Shown here: in pieces, positions 1 through 14,537 of the stretch
Position numbering within the stretch: the stretch's first letter is position 1
Layout: every line of letters starts with the position of its first letter
DNA from: Zygnema circumcarinatum
Taxonomy: Eukaryota > Streptophyta > Zygnematophyceae > Zygnematales > Zygnemataceae
Reading direction: 5' to 3'
Length of the DNA: 46,794 nucleotides
Assembly: GCA_037447605.1 (NCBI GenBank)
Contig: CM074804.1
Location: 1,637,780-1,684,573, forward strand
Program-made: the position numbers and the translations under genes
Notes under the pieces: generated by a model
Database searches by the model: none
What the model saw: the letters and a program-made list of their open reading frames with translations, nothing else
What the model was told of the DNA's origin: nothing

Positions 1-419
1 GAGGGAGAGAGGGCAGAGAGAGGGAGAGAGGGCAGAGAGAGGGAGAGAGGGCAGAGAGAAGGAGAGAGGGGAGGGAGGAAAGTAGTGACGGAGGCGGACA
101 CCGGAAGAGAGGGAAGGGGCGGAAATGAAGATGAAGAGGGAGGGGCGGAGGGTGGGGATGTGAGGGAGTGCGGAGGAGAGAAACAGACGAGGGGGAGAAA
201 GCGAGAGAGAGAAAGAGAGGTGAGAAAAGGAAAACCTCAAATTTCGTTACACACCTTAATACCACTTTGATGCTTTACAAAACACAACGCACTGCCACGG
301 TGCCACTAACCACTTCTGAACAAATTCAGATCATAAGGGAGAGCCCAAAGGTAAGCAAGAAGCTCAAACCCTAAAATCACCACATGACCAAAAAAAATAG
401 GGAAATGGACAGATCTCCA

Positions 420-447
420 CCTTTCCGTCCCCTACCCCTCTCTTTCT

Positions 448-479
<32 letters not shown>

Positions 480-835
480 TCCGTCCCCCTCCCTCTCTCT
501 CTCTCCCTCTCTCCCTCTCTCTCTCCTTCCACCCCTCTGCCCCTCCCCGCCTTTCTCCCCGCTCCCCCCCTTTCCTCCCCAATCTCCCTCCCATCTCCCC
601 CCTCCTCCCCCCTCCTTCCTCCTCTACCCTCTTCCCTCTTCCCTTCCCCCTCTCCCCTCCCCCCTCCCCCCTCCCCCCCCCCTCTCACCCCTCTCCCTCT
701 CCCTCTCCCTCTCCTCCTCCTCCACTCCCTCGTCCTCTCTCTCTTCTCCCTCTCCCTCTCCTCCTCTCCGTCTCCATCTCCCTCCCCTTCCTCTCCTCCT
801 CCCCCTCTCCCTCTCTCCCTCTCCCTCTGACTCAC
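420..835. repeat. Low-complexity polypyrimidine tract (CCCTCT/CTCTCC)
   Basis: The stretch is almost pure C and T on the + strand, with degenerate CCCTCT-like units. Frames are open on both strands only because stop codons cannot form in such a tract, so no protein is proposed. Positions 1-230 are a matching GA-rich tract on the + strand. Confidence 0.9.
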
Positions 836-1127
836 ATCTTCACTGAAACCGCTTCCCCGAGGAGTCTGAGAGCCTTGCCCGTTTCGCCTCCGACCGACAC
901 CTCCTGCAAGGTCGTACCGCTGACGGCCAGGTCTGTAATAATATTAAAATTTAAAAGTTAAGCGATAAACGGATCAATAACTGCAAGAAATAAACGGATT
1001 AAATCATTTGAACTCACGCGGTTCGACCTCAAATTCTCGAAATTGGAAAAATCTAAAAATCATGAAACAACCAAAAATAGCCTCAACCCAAACCCTAAAA
1101 GCATACCCTCAATCCCACAACCCCAAA

Positions 1128-1782
1128 ATCCCTAAAACCCTAAATCTTCAGCTTTACCGCAGCTTTCACAAACCCTATTTAAATCAAAAGGATACGTCTC
1201 TCTCCGGTAAGAACCAGTACCCCACGACGAGCCCGGAGTCTGCAGCGGAGTTCCGACTCGTTGCGGAGTACTCATTTCGCTTCCGCTGACGTGGCTGAGG
1301 GAAGCTCTCCGCCCGCTCGGCGTGCCAGTTGGCGTCCTCCCATTGGCCCGCAGCGCAGGGCCGCCAGCTGGCGAGTCCGAGGGAGCCGCTATGGGAGAGG
1401 ACATGGCTGGGAAGGGAAATGGGGACAGCTGTCAGGCTGGGAAGGGTTCAGGGGACAGGGTTTACGGTTTTGGAGTTTAGGGAAGTTGGGGTTTTGGTGA
1501 TTTAGGGTTTTGGGTTTTGAGGGGATTTGGGGTTTTTGGGTCTGTTAGGGTTTTGTTGTGTTGGCGGTTTGGGGTTTTTTTTTTTTTTTTTTGGTTTTGA
1601 GATTTTAGTAGTTTTGAAGTGTTATTTTTTGGGGCCTTAAGTTTCCGGGTTTGAGGTTTTTTGAGGTTTAGGGTTGTGAAGGATGCTGGAAGCGCACCAG
1701 AGTTGTCGTCCTCCATCGTTTTCAACGGGCTTGCTCTCCCTTTCCCTCTCCCTCTCCCTCTCTCCCCCCCTTATCTCTCTCC

Positions 1783-1869
<87 letters not shown>

Positions 1870-2165
1870 CCTCCCTTCAGCTCTCCTTCTCAAAGCGCTC
1901 CATGCCGCCACACTTTGCAAACACAAACCACGAGCCACCTGTAGCCGGCTGTCCAACGGATTCCGTACTGCATGGAACTGCCGGTCAGTAGAACAGAAGT
2001 AAACGCAGGGCCGTCAGGGTTCAGATGTTAGGGCTTCAGGTTCAAGCTTTACTGCTTAGAGTTTAAGGTTTAGGGTGTCAGGTTTAAGGTTTAAGGTTTA
2101 AGGTTTAGGGTTTAGGGTTGAAATCTCCTGCCTCCCGGGTGCAAGCTTTAGGGTTGCGTTAAGTT
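1128..2165. repeat. Degenerate telomere-like repeats (TTTAGGG/CCCTAAA) with an embedded (CT)n
   Basis: CCCTAAA-type motifs appear around 1130-1150. Many TTTAGGG, TTTGGGG and TTTAAGG variants run through 1460-1680 and 2030-2160, including a short run of TTAAGGTTTAGGG units near 2090-2115. A clean (CT)n sits at 1783-1866. The copies are scattered and imperfect, so this is interstitial telomere-like sequence and not a chromosome end. No gene is visible. Confidence 0.65.
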
Positions 2166-3208
2166 TAGGGCTCTGCCATGGCGAGCTTCTAGCCTTTTCG
2201 GAATTTTGGCGCCAAAAAAAAGCGCGGGAAGGGGCGTCTGTCCGTACAATCCCGTACACATTATCTGGTGACCGTACGGTTTCATGATAGAGAGAATTTT
2301 CAGAATTTACGATGCCCGCAATTCTCCGAATGGCGAAATCCGCAGCTTTGAATTGGACCGGGAGGGAGGGGGGGTTCCGCGCGGCATTGGATGGAGCCTG
2401 CCGGTCGGTGGCAGTTGCAGGAAAAGCACAAATCGAAACCAAGGTAGTAGAAGTGCAATGAAATGTACTGCTCTCGAAAACAAATCCCGACGCGACATGT
2501 CACTGCTACACAGGAGCTCAAAGATGATGATGATGATGATGATGGGAGGCAGCAGACGCACAACAACAGCAGCAAAAAAGGGGAGGCCCGCACGGTAAGA
2601 GAGGACAGGTATATCAACGACAAATTAGGCCAGGAAATGCAGAAAGGGTGGAGCCTGATCCCCATTAAGTATGCCCTCAATCGAGGCACACCTGTGTTGC
2701 TTGCTATTTGGCAGCATTTACAAACCAAACAATAGGTCATAACTAGATTACACTAAGCACATCCAGGGGAGCGTCTGACATTTCATAGGCAGTATTTTGT
2801 AACCCAAATCCCTAACTCCTTGATAGGGCATTCGAATAGCTGAAACTCATTATTTAGCATTAATCCAGTCGCTTCCAAAATCTCTCGCTGACATTCCATT
2901 TTTCTCCATGTCCTGAGTAGTTGAGCCTATAAAAATGTACCAAGAACTCTGACCGTTGGTCGGGGTTGAGCTCCTGCTTCAGTCCCGCAAACGCTAATCC
3001 CTCCATATACAGACTTGCTCGGCATGTGACGATGTCAATGATTTCCCAGCCAATGAGAACGTGATGCGGCACGCATCAGGTCACATCCATCCAACGTAGC
3101 GCACGGTTGGATCATCACATAGGGAGGGATAGGTTCCAGCAATTCGAAGCGGAATGTGTGTGCTTCACATGTCATGACTCAGCATGGATGTCGTCTGCGG
3201 CATGTGCA
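2166..3208. other. Intergenic stretch with no convincing gene
   Basis: It holds a 10-bp palindrome ACCGTACGGT near 2271 and a short (GAT)n run near 2522-2544. A 70-codon open frame at 2860-3072 (-) lies just downstream of the 3209-4732 gene and could be a missed exon or its 3' flank. No recognisable domain was seen. Confidence 0.4.
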
Positions 3209-4732
3209 TTACATGAAGTTCTCGTGGGGAGTATCATAAGGAGCGCATGCTGCGTCGTCAGGAGTGAGATCTCTGCCGAGTAAAGTCATCCAGTTGCCAT
3301 CTGTCACACAGTCTTCACTCAGCAAACCGTCGTTATAATCTCCATAAAGCTTTCCGTAGAAGTCCGCGCCTTCCCACAACACTTCCCTGCCCTGCAGTAG
3401 GTAGAGACCATCCAAAATAATCCCTTGGTTAGGATTGGGCTCGTCATGCTGCATCATCGTGCTTTCACGCCTGATGAAACAATCAAATAGGTTTTGAACT
3501 CACCATAAACATCCCTTGATGAGGGAAAAACGCTTCAAGAACAGATGATGCTTCAGAATAATACGCCATGGTGACTGCTTGCTGACGCCATGTCCTGCTG
3601 TCATCGTCTCGCTGGAAAACTCCTTGAGATACATCTTCCAAGCTGCTGCCAACATGTGACACCTATCACATTCAATAACCACATCTCTCAGCTCATCATC
3701 CGACCCCTGCGATGTGTTCCATCATCACACGCTATTTCTTGCAAAATAAAAAAAAGGCGTACACTATTTGCACCTGTACGAAGCTCTCAATCGAATTAAA
3801 ATTGCAGGAAACGACCGTTACATGAAGGGCAAGTTGCATCGTCTGTAAATTTGAATTACAACAAAAAAATACTGATCTGATACTGATGCTGATACTGTTT
3901 GACAGTATCTTTGTAAACTCCAAGATAGTCATGAAAGCTGACTAAAGGTGATTAAGGTCTCCTACAATTGACTGATCAACCAGTACCAACACAATGTCTA
4001 TATTTCACCTTAAGCATGTACGTACGTACAGCTTCCTGCTATTTCTCCTTTCCTTCGGTCTGAAGTGAGAGTACATAACCAAAGAGTCTAGACTTATTTT
4101 CCGGAGTATTTGAAAGCACCACTCCAAACAAACCAGTAGGAAAAAGTATGATTATTTAGTTCCATTTGAAACTTCCAGGAATTTGATAAAGCAGAAGAAA
4201 GTCGAAAAGACCTTACAATTTGAACGAGAGATTATGAATGAGATTGATAAAAAGCGACTAATCATACCTCGTACTTATCAGCCACCACATTCTGCATTAC
4301 GAGACCTGCTCCTTGATTGACGGCAAGAAGCAATCCTGCAGACCAGAGAGCCGTCTTTTCCAGTGTTCCACTCAATATGAGCCTCTCCGCTGTAAAAAAA
4401 TTTCTCCAGAACTTTCCCTCCATCTCCTCCCTCCTCCCTCCATCTTCAATCAACCTCTCTTCGTCATCGCGTCCATGGCTTGCAGCCTCCACAGAATGTG
4501 TCTTCCTACTACGTTTTTCCAACAATGACGCTCTCCTTCTTCTGAACATATCTCCACTTATCTTTCTCAAGGACCACGCTTCCCCGCTAGGAAGGACAGA
4601 GCCTCCTGCCCTACAGATTTTGATGCTTTTTAGGGTTTGTCCTTCCCCTGCTCCACCGCTCCTTGCCTGAGCCTGAGAAGGAGAAAGGCAACTATGGCTC
4701 CCTCCAACCGAAGCAACATTCATGGCTGCCAT
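3209..4732 (-). CDS. Uncharacterised three-exon protein, possibly plastid-targeted
   Basis: I do not recognise this family. The model on the minus strand is exon 1 4732-4268 (ATG at 4732), exon 2 3706-3504 and exon 3 3470-3209, giving 310 codons including the stop. Three things support it. The donors are GTATGA and GTGAGT, the acceptors end in CAG, and the reading phases join exactly (0 into 0, then 2 plus 1). The N-terminus is rich in Ala, Ser and Gly without acidic residues at first, which resembles an organelle transit peptide. A hydrophobic segment (LWSAGLLLAV) ends exon 1. Exon 3 has acidic and aromatic stretches such as FYGKLYGDYNDGLL before the stop. Exon 1 could start upstream, and an exon near 2860-3072 could be missing. 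Function is unknown, and the gene itself is moderately supported. Confidence 0.5.
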
Positions 4733-5144
4733 CGCGGAAGGTGACGTTGCAAGTGACGCTATCAAACACAGTCTGCTGAGCTAGCTTTGCATGGCAGCCA
4801 TGGCTGCTGCTCCTGCAGCATCCCTTGCAGCAGCGACAGGCAATATAGAATGCTGCAGAAAAACCTGCCAAACCTCCAAAACCCACAAACCTTCAAACTG
4901 CAACCTTCAGAAGATGCACAAGAATAAAAAATTGGAACAAAGTGATGGAAGTTTAAAGATGGATAAAAACTGGTTAAAAATTTCCACAATCGGAACCGGC
5001 CGGCTCGTTCTAGCGGTGGCTGGGAACAAACCGTACGGACGCCACGTCAAAACTACACAGAAGCGGCTGCGAGCGCAACACGTGGACCGTATGTACTGCA
5101 GCAATTGGTTCCGTACGATTTTAGAAGGTGACCTGTACGGACAG

Positions 5145-5160
5145 TAGGGTTGGGGGCACG
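5145..5160 (+). repeat. Left terminal inverted repeat of the hAT element
   Basis: The 16-bp sequence TAGGGTTGGGGGCACG is a perfect inverted match to the right terminus at 8789-8804. The TAGGG start is usual for hAT ends. Confidence 0.8.
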
Positions 5161-5539
5161 GTCCCCCTCCGACCCGTGCCCAGGGGCACGTGCCCCCCCC
5201 CCCCTTGGGGGGGGGGCATGCCCCTGGGCACGCGCCCCGTGACGTGACTGCATTGAGCAATTCAAATCGGCCCCAAAAAGAATATAATATTTAAAAAACG
5301 GTACGAATGAAGGTACGGAAAGTACAGATGAATGTACTAAACGTACGGATCAAGGTACAAATGTACGGAAATTTATGAAAAGTACGGATAGTACTCAACA
5401 CAACTCTCAAAACTGAGGATCCAGCACAACACAGTTTTTTAGCTTTTAGTTCTCACCTCTCAACTCTCCTTATGCCTCTTCTCACTTGTATTACCCCTCT
5501 TATCTCTTGTCTGCCTCCCACTCCTCACCCTAAGAGAGA

Positions 5540-5606
<67 letters not shown>

Positions 5607-5852
5607 AATTGAAAATGGAAATCGGAAATGTGGAATGTGGAAATCGGTCTTCTATTTTCAACACCCTCCCAAGAGTCTCCCATTACTAACAAAAGCACCA
5701 CCAAATACTATGATATGTGGCACCTCTTAGTTGTTATTGCTGCTGCTACTGATGTTATTGTTATTGCTGTAAACCCAAAATCTTTAAGGTCTTTGAAATA
5801 CTGAAAGCAAAACAACATAAAAAACCAAGAGAAATCGGTCTTCACAAGTAAT

Positions 5853-8045
5853 CTAATGCTCTAAAAATGCTTCCATATCCCACTGCTCTCGACTAGGACT
5901 AATAGCTACCGCCGATGCTGGAACACTTTCATCTGCATAGTAAGCATCAAAATCAAAATAAACAGATAAATCAATGAATGGTTGGAGATGTTGCTCTTGT
6001 AGAGTGCTAATGTCCTCCTCCATAATGGTTTCATCCAGATCATCGGGTAACTCCCCTTCAGCCGTCAAATCCCCCACCTGTACCTCCTCTAAAGTGATGT
6101 ATCTAGTCAGGCGGCTCTTCCTTTCTTGAGGTGGATTAAGCTCACTCTTCAAAACTGCAAGCATCTCAAGATTATCCACCGTCATTCTGTTCCTCAAGTT
6201 GGTCTTGGTTAGACCCAAAGTAGAAAAAAGTCGTTCCACATCAGCTGAATGGGGAACCAGGGAAAAAATGATCTTGGCTAACTTGCGGAGTTCAGGAGCC
6301 CCGAATATCTTGTCCCAATATTCTCGTACTTCAAAGTGTAAGTTTTCTTCAAACTTCTTGTCTCCATTCACATACCCTGAAAACTCCGTTCGAAGACGTG
6401 CCATCTCTACTCCAGTGAAAATCAACCACCTGTAGCACCACACTACGACAGTATTCCAGATGACTTTGGGAGTGAACTTTTTTGATGTAGCAAATTTCTT
6501 GTATTTGGGGTTGAGGAATAAAGCTAACACAAAAATGGAATCTTTTTCCAAGTATGGACCAGCTCTAACCGAGATTCGTTTAAGCAGATGGTGACGGACT
6601 GAAATTAGGGACCCTGGCAAGTCCAAGTCAATCAATAACTTGTAGAGTCCAAGAAATTCTGCCAGCACCGAGTCCACTGTTGCGTCATATCTCTCTAGAC
6701 GGGCAATTGCATCACCTATTGGTCGTAAAACTTGGAGCAACTGCTCGTTCCTTGCGAAGTGCACTGTATCTCCAATAATGTTCTTGATTCGCATATCCAC
6801 ACTAGGATTGTTGTCTTTGCCTGCCACCTCCAAGCAATATTTGAATCCTTCCGAGAACTCTTGGACACTCTCACATACGAGTACCATAGAATACCAACGT
6901 GTCTCACAAAAGGTTGAAAGCCACCTCTTGATGTTTGCCAATTTCATCCATTTCTTCAGAGTTGAACTCCAAAAGTGAGACCTGCTGAAGAAATTAACTA
7001 TCGTCTGGTTGGCCTTGAACACTTCCTTGACTGAAGACAAACTTGCTATATCCCTGGTCAAGCTATTAAAAGTGTGAAGAATGCAATTGATAGAGACTAC
7101 ACCAGGATTCTCTTCCAAAAATCTCCCCCTCAGACATGTCATAACAGTAGGATTATCTGTGACAATAGCACGAACTGACTTTGAAACTGATAGTCCGACT
7201 TTAGCTATGACTTTTGATAAAAGGGTCAAAAGATTGTCCGATGTTGGCCTATTTGTCAGGTGCTCGATACTTAGGATAAGACCCCTACCTTCCCCTGTTA
7301 AAGCCATAAATCCAAAAATTTGATTGCTAGAGACATCGGTCCAACCATCCAATGCTAAAGTAACATTTGTGATCTGGGATATCGTCTCTATTGTCTTTGA
7401 CCAAGTATCACCATAGGCCCTAGGAAGAATGGTGTTTGTCAGTGTGCTCCGAGAAGGTAATGTGTATGCAGGGTTTAACTGTTCAAGAAAATCTCTGAAA
7501 TGCGAGTTTTCTACCACTCGAAAGGGTAAACCAGAGCTGATGCAGCTATTGAGAAGCCGCATATGGAGACCATCCAATGTGTCTTTACTCATCGGTCGTG
7601 GGTAGTAGTCAGTCAAATGATGTGATCCACCTGAATTTACATCCGTGACTTCAGAGCGGCTGCGTTTTGGTAGGATTTTGAGTTGACTTTGATTCCCAAG
7701 TACACGTGAACGGGCTAACCTAAGTGCCCTAACGTCCTTCATTTGGCCATTTGGATTGGCTTTTCTCATCAATCTGTAAGCTTCACAGTCTTTTGCAGTC
7801 ATGCTTTCACACTTTCGTACATGAGCTTCAAGGCGGCCTGGTTTCCCGTCCATAGACACATCACATCGACTGCACTTAGCTGCGTAACGATTAGTTGACC
7901 CCTCTTTCTTCTTTTGAGAGCGGAGGAACCCATCCCACGCATTTGAAAAAGCAGACTCCGGTTGCACCCATTCGAGAGGTTCACTACGCAAAGACTGCAT
8001 AAAGGTTGGTCGACTTTCTTCTGGTAACGGGCGAGTAGTAGACAT
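5853..8045 (-). CDS. hAT transposase with BED zinc finger
   Basis: This would cut and paste the surrounding element. I chose the ATG at 8045 (MSTTRPLPEE), giving 730 residues. The frame stays open to 8459, but the upstream part is Pro/Ser/Leu-rich simple sequence and lacks a convincing start. Domains in order: a BED-type zinc finger with C58, C61, H75 and C79; a DUF659-like region; the RNaseH-like core; and the C-terminal hAT dimerisation region around HSADVERLFSTLG. The three expected acidic catalytic positions can be seen: D in LALDGWTD, D in IVTDNPT and E in DVERLFS. There is no internal stop or frameshift, and no intron is needed. The length fits plant hAT transposases. The element therefore looks recently active or still potentially active. 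Confidence 0.9.
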   Translation of the reverse strand: MSTTRPLPEESRPTFMQSLRSEPLEWVQPESAFSNAWDGFLRSQKKKEGSTNRYAAKCSRCDVSMDGKPGRLEAHVRKCESMTAKDCEAYRLMRKANPNGQMKDVRALRLARSRVLGNQSQLKILPKRSRSEVTDVNSGGSHHLTDYYPRPMSKDTLDGLHMRLLNSCISSGLPFRVVENSHFRDFLEQLNPAYTLPSRSTLTNTILPRAYGDTWSKTIETISQITNVTLALDGWTDVSSNQIFGFMALTGEGRGLILSIEHLTNRPTSDNLLTLLSKVIAKVGLSVSKSVRAIVTDNPTVMTCLRGRFLEENPGVVSINCILHTFNSLTRDIASLSSVKEVFKANQTIVNFFSRSHFWSSTLKKWMKLANIKRWLSTFCETRWYSMVLVCESVQEFSEGFKYCLEVAGKDNNPSVDMRIKNIIGDTVHFARNEQLLQVLRPIGDAIARLERYDATVDSVLAEFLGLYKLLIDLDLPGSLISVRHHLLKRISVRAGPYLEKDSIFVLALFLNPKYKKFATSKKFTPKVIWNTVVVWCYRWLIFTGVEMARLRTEFSGYVNGDKKFEENLHFEVREYWDKIFGAPELRKLAKIIFSLVPHSADVERLFSTLGLTKTNLRNRMTVDNLEMLAVLKSELNPPQERKSRLTRYITLEEVQVGDLTAEGELPDDLDETIMEEDISTLQEQHLQPFIDLSVYFDFDAYYADESVPASAVAISPSREQWDMEAFLEH

Positions 8046-8788
8046 CACGGGAGGAGGAGGAGGAAGAGGAAGAAGAGTCTGTGCCCTTCCTACCTTCCTT
8101 TTGCTTCCAGACGTGGCAGCTAATCTCCATCCTTTGTTGTAGCAGCCATGGCAAAAGGGAGGAGGGAGGAGGGAGGAGGCAAGGGGCAGAGTGCAGGAGG
8201 CAGGAGGCATGCGAGAGGTAAGAGGGAGGGAGGAGGCTGGAGGCAAGGAGGCAAGGAGACACGAGGGAGGGATGAGGGAGGAAGAGGCAGGAGGGTTGTA
8301 GATGTGGTACCTCCTGCCCGAGAAGAGGATGCCTCGGACATCCCTCCACGCCTTGGGCTCGGAGACGCCACAATTGCGGAAGCACAAGATCTCACTGACA
8401 GCATAAACAGCCCCAAGCAAAAGAATGAAAGAACAGATCGAAGAACAAGGAGGTACCACATCTACAAGGGTGTGTTAAGCAGGTCGTGAAGACAACAAAA
8501 TCGAACAGATTTTTGCGTGGTACTATTACTGTACACATAGTTACTGAGTGAGATCAATGCCAAATCATTTTACTGAGTGCTTTTTCTCTCTTTTCTTTTT
8601 TGTTAGAAAGAGATAGTTGCGATGCGGAACTGAACGCTGTCTTCAATCGTCACCGGCCCGGGCCCGGTCGTACGAGGTAAGCGTCACGTGACAGGGGGCA
8701 CGGGGGGGCACGAAATATATGGGGAAATTTTTTGGAGGCGTGCCCCGGGCACGGACGGTCAAAAATGGGGGGGGGCATGCCCGTGCCC

Positions 8789-8804
8789 CGTGCCCCCAAC
8801 CCTA
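8789..8804 (-). repeat. Right terminal inverted repeat of the hAT element
   Basis: CGTGCCCCCAACCCTA is the exact complement of 5145-5160. The similar G/C-rich subterminal words beside it support true element ends. Confidence 0.8.
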
Positions 8805-9390
8805 CTCCAGCCGCGGCCGGGGGGGGCGCCCGTACATTCCGTGCTCCATGTGGGAAGTATCCCGAACTGAACTGCGACAGTCGGCTTCGTGGTACATTCG
8901 AATATTGTCCGTTTCGGATACTTTCGATTTCGATTTTTTCGTCGATACCCACGTATGTGACGTCATACAAAACTGACTGGCGTCATGAAAAGTCATAATC
9001 CCGGCAAACAATTGTCATGACGTACCGTGGTGACGTCATACAGTTGAACAAGAAAAATGGATATAGCGTTACATGTGTTCCGTAAAATACGCAAATACCG
9101 TTCCCAGTCGCCGCCAACGGCGCCACCACCATCACAGAAACCCTAAAAACCCATAGACTAAAGCCTTGCCCCCCACACGCACTGCCTTCTGCAACTATCA
9201 CCTCGGAGCAGACCACTCCCTGAACCCTCCCTCCTCCACTGCATGCATAAAACTTTTAGTTTTTATAAAATTTATGAACATCTGCGACTCTACTTTACAT
9301 ACACACCTTCTTCTTATATTAACAAGTCAGTCAGTCAGTCAGTCAGTCAGTCAGTCAGTCAGTCAGTCAGTCAGTCAGTCAGTTAGTCAG
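8805..9390. other. Intergenic stretch with two CRE-like sites and a (CAGT)n repeat
   Basis: No gene was seen. It contains two perfect TGACGTCA palindromes (8958-8965 and 9031-9038), each within the longer word GTGACGTCATACA. A tetranucleotide (CAGT)n repeat at about 9326-9393 runs into the end of the VPS2 gene. Confidence 0.6.
8958..9038. promoter_or_regulatory. Pair of TGACGTCA (CRE/bZIP) sites
   Basis: Two copies of GTGACGTCATACA lie 73 bp apart in the same orientation. TGACGTCA is the classical CRE/TGA-type bZIP palindrome. They lie outside the hAT element and downstream of VPS2, so which gene they serve, if any, is unclear. Confidence 0.3.

Positions 9391-9393
<3 letters not shown>
9326..9393. 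repeat. (CAGT)n tetranucleotide microsatellite overlapping the VPS2 stop codon
   Basis: About 17 CAGT units run with one T-for-C change (TTAG) near the VPS2 end. Read on the minus strand the tract is (CTGA)n, and the first TGA of it is the VPS2 stop codon at 9393-9391. Confidence 0.9.
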
Positions 9394-13886
<4,493 letters not shown>

Positions 13887-14537
13887 AGCTGGGCGGAGCA
13901 GATTACAGCACGGAAGAGCGAGAAGGAGAGAGAGATAAGAAGGAAAGAGGGAGGGGGGAGCGAAAGGGAGCGAGAAGGTGAGGGGGAGGACGACGGATAG
14001 GGAGAGAGAGAGGGAGCGGGACAGAGTAAGGGGCAGAGAGAGAGGGGAAGGAGGGAGGGAGCGCCAAGGGAGCGAGAGAGGAGGACACAAAAAGTGCAGG
14101 AAAGAGCGAGGAAAGCTCTCAGGAAGGGCAGCAGTTGACCAGGCGATACATCGAGATATATATATCGATAAATCGTATCGAAGGGCCGGAGGCAGCCAGG
14201 GCCCGTCAATCCTGAGCCGTCCGATCACTCAAGCGTGCACAGGAGCCGTCCGATATTAACAGTATCTGACCGTCCGTTCAGAAGTGGAACATCTTAACAT
14301 TGGAGCCGTCCGATTGATCTTCCCCCATTGGTGCATCCTTGAGCTGGAGGCCGTGCAGTTTAGGGCTACCTGGCACCACCACCTTTTTCGTTCAAAATCT
14401 TTTGTTAGGAACGACGATTTTCTCTCCCCATTCTCCCCTTTTTCTCATTCTCTCTCTCCCTCCCTATCTCTCTGCAGCTCTCCTCTCCTAAAATGTGATG
14501 CGGAGAGCCTGAATCCTTCCAGCTGCAGACCGCCGCC
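13887..14537. promoter_or_regulatory. Divergent promoter region between VPS2 (-) and the AT-hook gene (+)
   Basis: This 651-bp region separates two divergent start codons. It holds a GA-rich stretch (13918-14060), an AT-rich word ATATATATATCG near 14155, and three copies of GAGCCGTCCGAT at 14214, 14243 and 14303 with a variant GACCGTCCGT at 14268. A CT-rich leader precedes the ATG at 14538. Confidence 0.5.
14214..14314 (+). promoter_or_regulatory. Repeated 12-bp element GAGCCGTCCGAT
   Basis: Exact copies sit at 14214-14225, 14243-14254 and 14303-14314. The related GACCGTCCGT lies at 14268. All have the same orientation within 101 bp upstream of the 14538 gene. They are candidate transcription-factor sites, though no factor is known to me. 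Confidence 0.45.

Larger units (their letters stand above)
5145..8804 (-). mobile_element. hAT-superfamily DNA transposon, about 3.66 kb
   Basis: Both ends carry the same 16-bp terminal inverted repeat: TAGGGTTGGGGGCACG at 5145-5160 and its exact complement ending at 8804. Next to each terminus the sequence is G/C-rich with repeated GGGGCACG and GCATGCCC words (5161-5245 and 8685-8790). The transposase gene fills the middle on the minus strand. hAT elements normally create 8-bp target duplications. The flanking 8-mers here (ACGGACAG and CTCCAGCC) do not match, so the exact ends, the insertion history or both are uncertain. A (GA)n tract lies inside at about 5536-5603. Four direct GTACGG words between 5313 and 5390 resemble the subterminal transposase-binding repeats known in Ac-like elements; this last point is inference. 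Confidence 0.8.

Noticed and set aside
2030-2165. True telomere
   Set aside because: The TTTAGGG words are few, degenerate and internal to a contig with genes on one side and repeats on the other.
8046-8459. N-terminal extension of the hAT transposase
   Set aside because: The added residues are simple Pro/Ser/Leu-rich sequence and no convincing ATG starts the extended frame. The Met at 8045 precedes the BED finger by a normal distance.
5137-8812. 8-bp target-site duplication of the hAT element
   Set aside because: The flanking octamers ACGGACAG and CTCCAGCC do not match, and shifting the ends by one base does not help.
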